Part shown: positions 1 to 8,024 of the stretch, one piece after another
Position numbering within the stretch: position 1 is the stretch's first letter
Layout: each line of letters opens with the position of its first letter
Assembly: GCF_030695525.1 (NCBI RefSeq)
Contig: NZ_JAUYSS010000065.1
Coordinates: 1 to 64,000, forward strand
Direction of reading: 5' to 3'
Length of the DNA stretch: 64,000 nucleotides
Origin: Daejeonella sp.
GTDB lineage: Bacteria > Bacteroidota > Bacteroidia > Sphingobacteriales > Sphingobacteriaceae
Made by a program: the position numbers and the translations under genes
The notes under the pieces: generated by a model
Told to the model about the DNA's origin: nothing
What the model saw: the letters and a program-made list of their open reading frames with translations, nothing else
Database searches by the model: none

Positions 1-47
1 CCGGTATTCTTACTGCATATTTTCTAATCCAATTATTAATTTATTCC

Positions 48-119
48 GCGCTAGCGCACCGCGTGTGCCCATATGGGAACACTCACCCCCTGCTAGCGCA
101 CGCGTGTCGCGTGTGCTCC
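48..119. repeat. REP-like inverted motifs upstream of the RAYT gene
   Basis: Two related GC-rich copies stand out of AT-rich DNA: gctagcgcaccgcgtgtgcc near 50-69 and gctagcgcac followed by gcgtgtcgcgtgtgct near 92-117. They share gctagcgcac and cgcgtgtg and can fold on themselves (GCAC/GTGC arms). A short palindrome cccatatggg (68-77) lies between them. Position upstream of a REP-associated transposase suggests they belong to its REP set. The rest of 1-270 is AT-rich with no gene seen. Confidence 0.55.
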
Positions 120-270
120 AACAATTCCCACTCCCCTCTTCCTTAAAAATGCAAGCCTAGTCACCAAGAACCTGCCGCTTATTTGTATTTCCATACCGTT
201 TACTAATTTCTTCATCTTTCCTAACCAAAACAGTTACTCTCCATTTATTTTCAAGTATAATTTTTTCAAA

Positions 271-819
271 ATGAGCAGAAAGTATAAATTTTTGAACCAG
301 TCAGGTCTTTATTTTGTGAGTTTTGCTACAATTAATTGGATTGATGTGTTTATCCGTCCTGTATATAATGACATTGTGGTTCAAAGTCTGAATTATTGTA
401 AAAGTAATTTAGGCCTTGAGATATATTGTTGGTGTATTATGCCTAGTCATTTACATCTTATTTTCAGAGCAAAGGAAGAGAATCCGTCAAAGGTATTGGG
501 GAGATTCAAAGAACACACATCTAAGCAGCTACTTAGGTCGATAAGTGAAAATCAGGAAGAATCCCGCAAGTCCTGGATGCTTCAAATGTTCAGAAATGCA
601 GGTGAAAATTGTAGTAATGTTAAATATAATCAGTTCTGGCAGCATGATAACAAACCTATAGAATTGTGGAGTCCATGGGTTGTAGAACAGAAGGCCGACT
701 ACACCCATCATAATCCTGTTGCCGCGGGTTTTGTTTTACAAGACTGGCATTGGAAGTATTCAAGTGCAATTGATTATGCAGGAGGCAAGGGTTTGGTTGA
801 TATTGATTTTATAAGGTAG
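271..819 (+). CDS. REP-associated tyrosine transposase (RAYT, Y1/IS200-like)
   Basis: This 182-residue protein is a single-strand HUH/Y1 transposase of the IS200-like superfamily. Such enzymes cut and join single-stranded DNA at REP hairpins. The metal-binding HxH is seen as SHLHLIF (His60, His62), after the usual N-terminal strand rich in aromatic residues (SGLYFVSFATINW). The catalytic tyrosine is Tyr144 in DYTHHNPVAAGFV, followed by the typical W-WKYSSA segment. Length is normal for RAYTs and the frame is open throughout. GC-rich hairpin motifs flank it on both sides (48-119 and 890-914), as expected for a RAYT with its cognate REPs; there are no IS-type terminal ends. RAYTs are usually single-copy, domesticated genes. 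Family assignment is firm; present activity is unknown. Confidence 0.9.
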   Translation: MSRKYKFLNQSGLYFVSFATINWIDVFIRPVYNDIVVQSLNYCKSNLGLEIYCWCIMPSHLHLIFRAKEENPSKVLGRFKEHTSKQLLRSISENQEESRKSWMLQMFRNAGENCSNVKYNQFWQHDNKPIELWSPWVVEQKADYTHHNPVAAGFVLQDWHWKYSSAIDYAGGKGLVDIDFIR

Positions 820-889
820 GGTGCAATCTGGTAGGACTCGCCTCAGGACCAATGATAAGTTTGATAAATTTTGTTAGATATATTAGGCA

Positions 890-914
890 GCACGCGCCAC
901 AGGCGCGCGCCAGC
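890..914. repeat. REP-like hairpin downstream of the RAYT gene
   Basis: The motif cacgcgccacaggcgcgcg (891-909) forms a perfect hairpin CGCGCC-aca-GGCGCG. The same 19 bases occur at 12777-12795 at the edge of a hairpin-rich element, 11.9 kb away. The copy here sits between the RAYT gene and the end of the convergent M56 gene. Confidence 0.7.
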
Positions 915-986
915 ATCAATTTCAACCATACTACTGGCGCGATTAGGTGCCAAAGTATCCATAAGTTGGCCTTGTATTCTTTTGCA

Positions 987-2540
987 TCATTTATCCGCTT
1001 TCGTCGTAATTACAATAACTCCATTCCGGCCTTTTTCTCCGAATTTGCTCAATGCTGTTTCGCCTTTGAAAACTTCTATGGTACCGATAGACATTACAGA
1101 AAGATCGTTTAATACTGATTTTTCTACCTCTTTTCCATTGAGAAGGATCAATTCATTATTATTTAAACCACTAAGTGATAATTTCTCGCTCTCTGCTTTT
1201 CTAAGACTGATTGAAGCAGACGGTGCAGGAGGTATTGTATTGCTTGATGACTTGCGTTCGGCTGTTTTGGTTGTGATTTCAATAACCCCATCACTGCCTG
1301 TGGTACCGTACTTAGCTGTAGCCGATGCTCCTTTAAGTACAGTTATCTTGTCGATGTTTTTAGGGTCAAAGTAACCTTTGTGGCCAAGATCTGAAACTAC
1401 CAATCCGTCGAGAACGTACAATGGCTTTTTTGAACCTGCCTTCATACTGTCACCCATTGCATTGAATTTGATGATTACCTTTTTAGTTGTATCTGCCGGA
1501 ATTGTTAATCCTGAATTGTTGCCAGGATTTTTTTTATTCTTGGCATGAGGTTTTTCTGATGACCCTATGCCTTCGGTTGTTAATTCGGTATTAATGCCGG
1601 CGATCTCAGGCATTTGAGGGAAATTGTCGATAACACTGCTCAGGGGACTGTTGTTAAATGCTGCCTTTGAATTTGTAACGATTAGAACCAGGCACATGAT
1701 GGACGGAAGGATTAGGATGTAAATTCCTTTTTTGAACCTGTTTGATTGTTGCTTATTCATCATGGCTATTCTTTTTTTAATGGTTAGTAAATGGAAATTA
1801 TTCACGGGTAATGCATTTTGTGGTAGAACATTAATCTTTAACAAGGCATATTGGTATTCTTTGCTGTCTATGCCTGAATTCAGTACCTGCTGGTCGGTTA
1901 TGAATTCAAGATTTGCTTTTATGGCCTTCTTTATTAGCCATACCCCCGGATTGAACCAGCATAAAACAGTGCAGAGCTCGGCTAAAAGGACGTCAAGGCT
2001 ATGTAATTGTCTGACATGTACCTGTTCATGTTCTAAAATGGATTGGAGTTCTTTCGGATCGTGGTATTCAGGATTCAGGTAAATGGTTTTCCAGAATGAA
2101 AATGGATTCAGCTTTTTACGGACTATTCTGAACCTGTAATCACCAGAAACTGCAATCTCAGATTTTTTATGCAGGATTAAGAGTGAGATTAGTTGAATGA
2201 TCAGCCGGGTCAACATCAGTATAAAACCTGTCCAGAATATCGCTACTGCTGCCTGCCAGTAAATGCTGTCATATACCGGATAGGAGTTATTTATGTAGCT
2301 GATTGAATACTGCCAGTCAGGACTTATACTGCTGATTTGCTGTTTGATTTCAGGATTGCTTTTAAACAGATCTGCCAGATTTATCAGCGGATAAAGGCAA
2401 GAATAAATCAAACCAAGCAACAAATAGATACGATTTAATGAATAGAAAGTAAATTGTTTCAAAAACAGCCGATAGCCGAAATAGAAAAGTAAAATTGAAA
2501 AATTCACTTTTAGCAGGTATATGATGAGTTCTGGCATCAT
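987..2540 (-). CDS. BlaR1-like M56 membrane metallopeptidase with C-terminal TonB-plug-like repeats
   Basis: A 517-residue M56 (BlaR1/MecR1) family protein. Membrane segments are seen near residues 5-20, 35-55, 97-123 and 275-292. The zinc motif is HEQVH (171-175), with Glu212 in ANLEFITDQ as the likely third ligand. BlaR1 proteins cleave their partner repressor BlaI after a signal. Instead of a penicillin-binding sensor, the C-terminal third carries two copies of a motif resembling the plug of SusC receptors: PLYVLDGLVV then ITVLKGASATAKYGTTGSDG, and a second near the end (IEVFKGETALSKFGEKGRNG). Its ATG overlaps the TGA of the upstream blaI-like gene as ATGA, implying translational coupling. 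The inducing signal is unknown; the lack of a penicillin-binding domain argues against direct beta-lactam sensing. Confidence 0.88.
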   Translation of the reverse strand: MMPELIIYLLKVNFSILLFYFGYRLFLKQFTFYSLNRIYLLLGLIYSCLYPLINLADLFKSNPEIKQQISSISPDWQYSISYINNSYPVYDSIYWQAAVAIFWTGFILMLTRLIIQLISLLILHKKSEIAVSGDYRFRIVRKKLNPFSFWKTIYLNPEYHDPKELQSILEHEQVHVRQLHSLDVLLAELCTVLCWFNPGVWLIKKAIKANLEFITDQQVLNSGIDSKEYQYALLKINVLPQNALPVNNFHLLTIKKRIAMMNKQQSNRFKKGIYILILPSIMCLVLIVTNSKAAFNNSPLSSVIDNFPQMPEIAGINTELTTEGIGSSEKPHAKNKKNPGNNSGLTIPADTTKKVIIKFNAMGDSMKAGSKKPLYVLDGLVVSDLGHKGYFDPKNIDKITVLKGASATAKYGTTGSDGVIEITTKTAERKSSSNTIPPAPSASISLRKAESEKLSLSGLNNNELILLNGKEVEKSVLNDLSVMSIGTIEVFKGETALSKFGEKGRNGVIVITTKADK

Positions 2541-2902
2541 GGCTTCCTTCCTTTCTCAATCATTTCTATGATCTCTTTTAATTCCTCTGTACTGATCTTT
2601 TCCTGGGTCGCAAAAAAGCTGACCAGTTCCTTATAAGAATTGCTGAAATAATCGCTCACAAACTCACCCATAAATTTTTTCTTGTATTCTTCTTCCTTGA
2701 TTTCCGCAGCATATAAATAGGTATTTCCCAGCTTCTTTGCAGAGATGAATTTTTTCTTCTCCAGGTTCTTCACTGTAGAGGCAAGGGTGGTGTAAGGTGG
2801 TTTAGGCTCGGGAAGGTTGTTCAGGAAATCCTTAATGGTCCCAGTGCAAAGGTTCCAAATTACCTGCATTGCTTCCTCTTCATTTGAAGTTAACTTTTCC
2901 AT
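2537..2902 (-). CDS. BlaI/MecI/CopY family transcriptional repressor
   Basis: This 121-residue winged-helix repressor has the family N-terminus (LTSNEEEAMQVIWNL) and the recognition-helix region KPPYTTLASTVKNLEKKKFI. A C-terminal dimerisation segment is rich in Glu and Lys. Members bind palindromic operators as dimers and are inactivated by proteolysis by an M56 partner, which is the next gene downstream and overlaps by 4 nt. Two identical palindromes lie immediately upstream of its start, so autoregulation of the two-gene operon is very likely. The ATG at 2900-2902 gives the usual family start and leaves only about 10 nt of leader after the predicted transcription start. Confidence 0.93.
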   Translation of the reverse strand: MEKLTSNEEEAMQVIWNLCTGTIKDFLNNLPEPKPPYTTLASTVKNLEKKKFISAKKLGNTYLYAAEIKEEEYKKKFMGEFVSDYFSNSYKELVSFFATQEKISTEELKEIIEMIEKGRKP

Positions 2903-2905
2903 ATC

Positions 2906-2950
2906 TACGAACTTTTCGTAAACATACTACGAACTTTTCGTAATTGCAAA
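2906..2950 (-). promoter_or_regulatory. blaI-M56 operon promoter with twin BlaI operators
   Basis: Two exact copies of the 15-mer TACGAACTTTTCGTA occupy 2906-2920 and 2928-2942, 22 bp apart (about two helical turns). Each is a perfect dyad, TACGAA-ctt-TTCGTA. Read on the minus strand, a Bacteroidota-type promoter fits between them: TTTGC at 2946-2950 and TATGTTTA (close to TAnnTTTG) at 2919-2926, about 20 bp apart. One operator then lies between the -33 and -7 boxes and the other over the start site. The architecture is seen in sequence; repressor binding is inferred. Confidence 0.82.
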
Positions 2951-3095
2951 TTAATTTTGCATATGCTTATTATGATGGTATTCGTATAGGGGCTAAAACC
3001 AACTGTCAATAAATACAAAACGGCAAAATTTAAGAAAACAGCAATTAAAGTACATTGAGCGGTATATTTATACTATAGAAGTTAATGTTCAAATA

Positions 3096-3109
3096 AAAAC
3101 GAAATGTAC
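3096..3109 (+). repeat. Left-end transposase-binding site candidate
   Basis: AAAACGAAATGTAC matches, in inverted orientation, two sites at the other end of the element (12 of 14 bases each). The inverted placement about 9.6 kb apart, bracketing all phage-type genes, is the argument for an element end. Confidence 0.55.
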
Positions 3110-3308
3110 AAATTACCATTTACTACCATTTAATTACCATTATTAAGTTAAGCAGCCTTAAAAACCTCCTATAAACTACTATTTATGCCCTTAATAATAT
3201 AATTAGGGTGTATTATAAAGATAATTAATCCACTTTATTTAATGATTAAATGAGCTTAATACCATGCTTAAATAGTATGGTAAAACCGGAGTTTTAAACT
3301 AATTTAAA

Positions 3309-3355
3309 AGTTGGGGCTACAGTTGGGGTTACAGTTGGGGTTACAGTTGGGGGCC
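3309..3355. repeat. 12-bp tandem repeat with four evenly spaced G4 runs
   Basis: The unit AGTTGGGGTTAC is repeated nearly four times (first copy has ctac, last ends in ggggcc). Four runs of at least four G are separated by 8 nt, giving a possible quadruplex or an iteron-like protein-binding array. It lies in the non-coding left arm of the Mu-like element. Confidence 0.8.
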
Positions 3356-3583
3356 AAAAAAGTAGTGATTGGTAACCCTATAGGGTAAAAAAACTACCAT
3401 TTAATACCCCAAAAATGCGGATTGCCCCCCCCCCATAGGGATAATAAGTATGAATTCTATTTCTTATATAAATTATTGATTAACAGTAACTTATATAAGG
3501 TTTTAATAGAAATGATTTTAAAAAAGTTATGTGTGCGGTGATTTTATGTGTATTAATGGTGTTTTAAACGGTATACAAACATT

Positions 3584-4252
3584 TTAGTTGTTTAGATAAC
3601 CTGATATTATATTTTCGGTATCTGCTGGTTTAGCTTCAGAATAAAACTCCTTGATCGCATCCGATAATTTCTCTAATGATGGCGAGAATGGCATTACTTT
3701 ATCAATCTCCTTAAAGATATCTGACCTGTACTTTTCAAAATCAAATTTCTTACCATTATAATTACTTTGGATCTCGTAGAACTTCTTATCAATATTCTCA
3801 AAATAATAATGATCTAGGTTTGATATTATATACTGGAAGTTTAACAATGTATTAATGTCCTTGTAGAGCTTTGACCGCTTATCAGTTCCCTGAACTAGTT
3901 GTGTTTCTACTTTATTCATCATCCGGCGCTCTAAATATATTGGAGCGTCATTATCTACATAACTTTTATTAATAATGTCGCCTTCATTAGCTTTTGTAAT
4001 AATTCCAGACTTTTTAATACCTGGACTTCCATTCGCATTCCACATATCACCAACTCCTGTTAGTAACCAGTCCTGATTCAAGTTTGGATATCTACCAATA
4101 ATTTTCTTATATATATCGATACCAAAGTTGACATCTTTAGTTGTAATTTTTGATACCATAGCACTGGATGTGCCTATTTCACGCGCAAATTCGTTCTTTG
4201 ACAGCTTTAAGGTGCGTATTAGCTCATTAAGCCTCTCTTTGATAAGGTTCAT
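3584..4252 (-). CDS. XRE-type phage repressor (CI/c-like)
   Basis: A 222-residue protein with an N-terminal helix-turn-helix at about residues 16-37 (LSKNEFAREIGTSSAMVSKI). A segment typical of Bacteroidota phage repressors follows (YPNLNQDWLLTGVGDMW, near 54-70). The C-terminal half contains no recognisable S24 Ser-Lys peptidase signature, so LexA-like self-cleavage is not supported. It is divergent from the Ner-like gene and transposase, the arrangement of the Mu c repressor and early operon. A palindrome and direct repeats in the shared promoter region are likely operators. Role as the element's lysogeny repressor is inferred from position. Confidence 0.82.
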   Translation of the reverse strand: MNLIKERLNELIRTLKLSKNEFAREIGTSSAMVSKITTKDVNFGIDIYKKIIGRYPNLNQDWLLTGVGDMWNANGSPGIKKSGIITKANEGDIINKSYVDNDAPIYLERRMMNKVETQLVQGTDKRSKLYKDINTLLNFQYIISNLDHYYFENIDKKFYEIQSNYNGKKFDFEKYRSDIFKEIDKVMPFSPSLEKLSDAIKEFYSEAKPADTENIISGYLNN

Positions 4253-4281
4253 AAAATTTTACAAAATGTTAAATATTATCA

Positions 4282-4313
4282 ATTATTATTTGCAAATAAG
4301 ATTATTATTTGCA
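4282..4313. promoter_or_regulatory. Operator candidates between repressor and Ner-like gene
   Basis: The 13-mer attattatttgca occurs twice (4282-4294 and 4301-4313), 19 bp apart. The first overlaps a perfect 14-bp palindrome ttatttgcaaataa (4286-4299). The site is centred in the 101-bp divergent spacer, the place where a phage repressor/Ner switch would act. Confidence 0.65.
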
Positions 4314-4353
4314 TTTTTACTTATAATATTACTGGACATTATCTTATAAATGT

Positions 4354-4575
4354 ATGGAAACAACCTTTAACATTGATAAAATTCGCGAACAATTACCGTT
4401 CGGAGCTCAAACAGAAATTGCAAAAAAATGCAATGTAACTGTTTGTATGGTTAATCGGGTTTTGAATGGAAAATCCGAGAATACAAAAATTTTGGATGCT
4501 ATTGCTGATTACTTAACAGATTTTAAGCAGCAAAAAAATGATACTATTTCTCGTCTAGCATCTTTAATTGATTAA
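4354..4575 (+). CDS. Small HTH DNA-binding protein (Ner/Cro-like)
   Basis: This 73-residue protein contains a Cro/XRE-like helix-turn-helix, visible in AQTEIAKKCNVTVCMVNRVL (about residues 18-37), followed by a Lys/Gln-rich tail. It is the first gene of the rightward operon, 9 nt before the transposase gene, exactly where Mu-like phages encode Ner. Ner proteins repress the early promoter and limit the repressor gene. Function is inferred from position and fold. Confidence 0.75.
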   Translation: METTFNIDKIREQLPFGAQTEIAKKCNVTVCMVNRVLNGKSENTKILDAIADYLTDFKQQKNDTISRLASLID

Positions 4576-4584
4576 GCACTCACA

Positions 4585-6609
4585 ATGCCGCACGAGTGGA
4601 ATAATATCATAGTGGTTACCAAAGAGGAACTTGTTCCGGCCTGGTATCATACATGGTCAAACCTTAAATTAACCCTTCACCGGTTTGCCGATAAGCCCTA
4701 TGGTATAAAGCGTGCTCAGCTTGGAGGTAATGGTAGACAGTTATTAATTGCATTTGACAGTTTACCAGAGCATATAAAAAACGGGCTTGGTGATCCTCGC
4801 AAAATAACTCACATTCTTGAGCGATATTATAAAATTGACAGCGAGGCTGTTACTTTCTTTTCTACATATTCCTTTCCAGATGGCAGTTACTTGGATGTAT
4901 TATATCAAGAACGATATATAATAAATGCAAGCGTTTTAAAGGCTGTGATTGCCTTGAGGTCAGCTAGAACTCAAGAAAGGCAAACAAAAGGTGGAAACTT
5001 AACAGGTATCCTTTCAACCCTATGTAATGACGTCAAAAGCTTTCAGACAATACTTAAATCAAAACATCGGGTACATCATAACCTGCCAGAGAATGAAAGG
5101 AGATTTAAAGACACTTTAAAAGCGTTTGAAAAGGAAGGATATGAAACTTTAATCTCCGGGAAGCATAAGAATCAAAATACTAGGAAAGTAACCGACAATA
5201 CTTTAGAGTTATTAAAAAGTATGTTTGCCGGTGCTAATAGTAAGCCTACTGCAACCGAAGTTTATAGGCAATATGGCTCCTTTATTGCCGGTTATTTACA
5301 AGTTATAAATAATGAAAGCGGTGAAATCTATAATCCCGTAGAATTTAAGAAGCTCAGTACTCAGACAGTTACTAATTATATGGCTCAGTGGTCTACCAAA
5401 ATAGGTACCCATTCCATCCGAAGTGGAGACCGTCAAAAGTTGATGCAATTATTTAAGCCTCACCATTCACTAGATAAACCAAAGTTTGCAGGATCAATTA
5501 TCTCAATCGACGATAGACAACCTCCTTTTAAGTCTACCGATGGTAAACGGGTTTGGTTTTACAATGGCATCGACCTGGGAAGCGAGGCCTTCACATGTTG
5601 GGTACATGGTCGCGAAAAAGAAGGGATCATATTAGATTTTTACCGGCAGCTTGTAAGGAATTACGCCGAATGGGGTTTTAACCTTCCTGCTGAACTTGAA
5701 GCCGAAATGAGCTTAAACAGCTCCTTTATTGAAACCTTTCTCAAATCGGGTGCTATGTTTCAAGAGGTCAGAATAGAGGCTAATAATGCACGAGGAAAGC
5801 GAATAGAAGCTTATTACAGACAACTAAGATACGCAATAGAGAAAGACCGTACCGGATGGCTTGCCAGGCCATTTGCAAACAGTGAAAGTAACCAGGCCGG
5901 TCCTGATAAAGTTAAAGAGCTTCCATACAACGAAATTATTGAAGGCTGTTTAAATGATATTGAGAAGTGGAATAACATGCCACATAGTTTGCATAAAGAT
6001 ATGAGCAGGTGGCAAGTATTCTGTGAAATGCAGAATCCTGACTTAAAGCCAACAAACTATGCTGCTATTATACCCCACATCGGATATCAAACAAAAACCT
6101 CTTGTAATGTTGGTATTATGCGTTTACAAGGAGGTGAATATCTAATAGGTTTAGATAATGAAATATGTACGGGTGAACGTCTTATAGGCTTAATGAGAAT
6201 TGTAGAAGGCCATAATGTTACTATTTATTGGCTTGATGATAATGATGGAAGAGTATTTAAGGCCCTTGTGTTCATTGGCAATCAGTTTATCTGTGAGGCA
6301 ATTAAAAAACCCTCATATAATCGAGCGAAAATCGAACAAACCGAAACCGATTTAATAAATCGTGAAATAATGAGCAAGTACGTTTCATCAATTGAAGCAT
6401 ACGGTCGCAGACAACGTCAATCTATTGACCGGATTACCATTATTGATAATACTCCCCCACTTAAGAAAACTTTCATCATGCCAGGATTAAAACAAGCTTT
6501 ACCTATAGAAAATTGGGAAGCTCCGGAATTACTTCCAATTCTGCCAGTAAGTGAAGAGTTTAACACCACTTCATATACTCATGGTCTTCCTTTAAAAGAT
6601 AGATGGTAA
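4585..6609 (+). CDS. MuA-like DDE transposase
   Basis: A 674-residue Mu-type transposase. The N-terminal part (about 1-90) is a Mu-like winged-helix/DNA-binding region ending in the domain that reads end sites. The catalytic RNase H-like core begins near residue 300 with the first acidic residue in SIISIDDRQPPF (Asp309 or Asp310), then YNGIDLGSEAFTCWV. It ends with the conserved NNARGKRIEAYYR, in which Glu408 is the likely third catalytic residue. The middle acidic residue is not obvious and may lie in PAELEAE (370-374). A beta-barrel and a flexible C-terminal tail that could contact the MuB-like ATPase follow. The gene overlaps muB-like by 7 nt. Family is firm; catalytic residue assignment is partly uncertain. 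Confidence 0.9.
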   Translation: MPHEWNNIIVVTKEELVPAWYHTWSNLKLTLHRFADKPYGIKRAQLGGNGRQLLIAFDSLPEHIKNGLGDPRKITHILERYYKIDSEAVTFFSTYSFPDGSYLDVLYQERYIINASVLKAVIALRSARTQERQTKGGNLTGILSTLCNDVKSFQTILKSKHRVHHNLPENERRFKDTLKAFEKEGYETLISGKHKNQNTRKVTDNTLELLKSMFAGANSKPTATEVYRQYGSFIAGYLQVINNESGEIYNPVEFKKLSTQTVTNYMAQWSTKIGTHSIRSGDRQKLMQLFKPHHSLDKPKFAGSIISIDDRQPPFKSTDGKRVWFYNGIDLGSEAFTCWVHGREKEGIILDFYRQLVRNYAEWGFNLPAELEAEMSLNSSFIETFLKSGAMFQEVRIEANNARGKRIEAYYRQLRYAIEKDRTGWLARPFANSESNQAGPDKVKELPYNEIIEGCLNDIEKWNNMPHSLHKDMSRWQVFCEMQNPDLKPTNYAAIIPHIGYQTKTSCNVGIMRLQGGEYLIGLDNEICTGERLIGLMRIVEGHNVTIYWLDDNDGRVFKALVFIGNQFICEAIKKPSYNRAKIEQTETDLINREIMSKYVSSIEAYGRRQRQSIDRITIIDNTPPLKKTFIMPGLKQALPIENWEAPELLPILPVSEEFNTTSYTHGLPLKDRW

Positions 6610-7541
6610 ATAATAAAGCTATGCAAGCACTAAGTATTGAATTTAAGGTGAACGTATCTAAAAAGCTAAAAGAGGCATATGATAGCCCTAATTACGTAAA
6701 TGTTGGTTTTTTGAGACATTATGAGCTAACATCCAGAGCCTGTGTCGATATAATTAGAGGTAAAATTGAAGGAGTACTGACAGATCAACAATGGTTAAGG
6801 CTTGGAAGTAAGTTAAATGTTAAAACCGAGAAGTTGTGGAATTTAGCACGTACGGATGTATTCACAGTATTAGAAGAAGATATCCTTTTTTGTAAAGATA
6901 ATGCTAAGGCTAAAATCTGTGTTGATGAATGTGGTATAGGTAAAACATTTACTGCTAAATATTTATCAAAAACATTAGAGAACTGTTTTTATGTTGATGC
7001 AAGCCAGGGTAAAACCATATTACAGTTTACAAAAGCACTCGCTTCTTCCATCGGATTGAATATAATTAGTAAGCATGCCGACCTCAAACAAGATATTAAA
7101 TGCTATCTCAAAATAATTAATAATCCCATAGTTATAATTGATGAGGCAGGCGATTTAGGTCAAGTTACTCTGCAAGAAATTAAGGAGTATTGGAATGCTA
7201 CTGAGGGTTTTTGTGGGTGGTACCTTATGGGGGCAGATGGATTAAGGTATACTATTGAAAAAGGAATCAAACTTAGAAAACCCGGATTTAAAGAAATTTT
7301 TAGCCGGTTTTCAGAACGATATACTACGGTGGTTCCGATTGATAAAAAAAGTAAAATCCTCTTTTATAAAAAGCTTATCAAGGATGTATTGAGTGTCAAT
7401 ATGTCAAACACAAAAGCCATTGACGATATCGTAACCAGGTGTCTAACAAATGATCTACAGGGAACCGTTTCAGGACTTCGAAGGGCTGAAAGTCTTTTAA
7501 TCTTAACTAAAACTGAAAACATTATACTGACCGAATCATAA
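6603..7541 (+). CDS. MuB-like AAA+ ATPase (transposition target selector)
   Basis: A 312-residue ATPase of the MuB/IstB-like type. An N-terminal helical DNA-binding region (about 30-75) precedes Walker A DECGIGKT (108-115) and Walker B PIVIIDEAG (175-183). MuB polymerises on DNA with ATP, picks the target and activates the transposase; the adjacent A gene overlaps it, fitting coupled expression. The listed ATG lies within the transposase stop region (agATGgtaaa); ATG at 6621 is an alternative. No frame damage is seen. Confidence 0.88.
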   Translation: MVNNKAMQALSIEFKVNVSKKLKEAYDSPNYVNVGFLRHYELTSRACVDIIRGKIEGVLTDQQWLRLGSKLNVKTEKLWNLARTDVFTVLEEDILFCKDNAKAKICVDECGIGKTFTAKYLSKTLENCFYVDASQGKTILQFTKALASSIGLNIISKHADLKQDIKCYLKIINNPIVIIDEAGDLGQVTLQEIKEYWNATEGFCGWYLMGADGLRYTIEKGIKLRKPGFKEIFSRFSERYTTVVPIDKKSKILFYKKLIKDVLSVNMSNTKAIDDIVTRCLTNDLQGTVSGLRRAESLLILTKTENIILTES

Positions 7542-7559
7542 AATAAAAAACCCAAAATC

Positions 7560-8015
7560 ATGATGAATAGAAATGAACATTCAAAAACAGAACGGGAATT
7601 AAGTATGGCTATAGCTGTAAATAAATTTTCGGAGTTTCTAAAGCAATTTAGCTCATTAGATGAGATTAAACAGAAATACTCAGAATTGTATTTCGATTGT
7701 TCTCAATATGTAATGAGATCACAGGATTCTTATAGATACGATTGCCCAACAAACCTCCATTACCTAATTGAACTAATTGAGCTGCTTAATATGGCAGATC
7801 TGGAAAAAGAGGGTATCACAGAAGACCAAATAAATCAGCTAAACAATGTTTTTTACCCGGTTGAAATTGACGACCCAGCATCGACAATTTTAGAGATATC
7901 TAACAATAGAACCTCTCAACTGGAAGAACTGACATTTATTGAAGCAAAAGCCCTTATAGATCGCCTGAATAAAGTTAATCAAACCCATTATTTAACTATT
8001 AAACAAAATGTATAA
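7560..8015 (+). CDS. Hypothetical protein in early region of Mu-like element
   Basis: A 151-residue acidic, mostly helical protein with no motif I recognise. It follows the MuB-like gene by 18 nt and is followed 9 nt later by another small gene, so it belongs to the same rightward operon. A region rich in Leu and Glu (YLIELIELLNMADLEKEG) could be a helical interaction surface. In Mu this area holds host-takeover genes such as gam and kil, but no similarity to these is visible. Start ATGATG at 7560 or 7563. Confidence 0.6.
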   Translation: MMNRNEHSKTERELSMAIAVNKFSEFLKQFSSLDEIKQKYSELYFDCSQYVMRSQDSYRYDCPTNLHYLIELIELLNMADLEKEGITEDQINQLNNVFYPVEIDDPASTILEISNNRTSQLEELTFIEAKALIDRLNKVNQTHYLTIKQNV

Positions 8016-8024
8016 CTAAATTTT

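Larger units (their letters stand above)
2951..3583. other. Long non-coding stretch carrying the left end of the Mu-like element
   Basis: No convincing gene is present in these 630 bases. The stretch holds a copy of the 14-bp element-end motif (3096-3109), several TTACCAT words between 3113 and 3141, a 12-bp tandem repeat (3309-3355), a 12-bp palindrome accctatagggt (3375-3386) and a run of ten C (3425-3434). The exact junction between host DNA and element could not be fixed. Confidence 0.6.

Noticed and set aside
46-119. Insertion sequence ends of an IS200 element
   Set aside because: The transposase has RAYT features, and there is no matching end downstream at the expected distance; REP-like motifs explain the repeats better.
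852-1374. Plus-strand ORFs opposite the M56 gene
   Set aside because: Shadows of the well-supported minus-strand gene, with no protein-like composition.
2906-2942. Operator palindromes as part of the Mu-like element's left end
   Set aside because: They share GAACTTTTCGT with the right-end sites, but in an orientation that is palindromic and directly in front of blaI; the inverted site at 3096-3109 fits the left end better.
3309-3355. CRISPR array
   Set aside because: Unit of 12 bp in direct tandem without spacers; no cas gene nearby.
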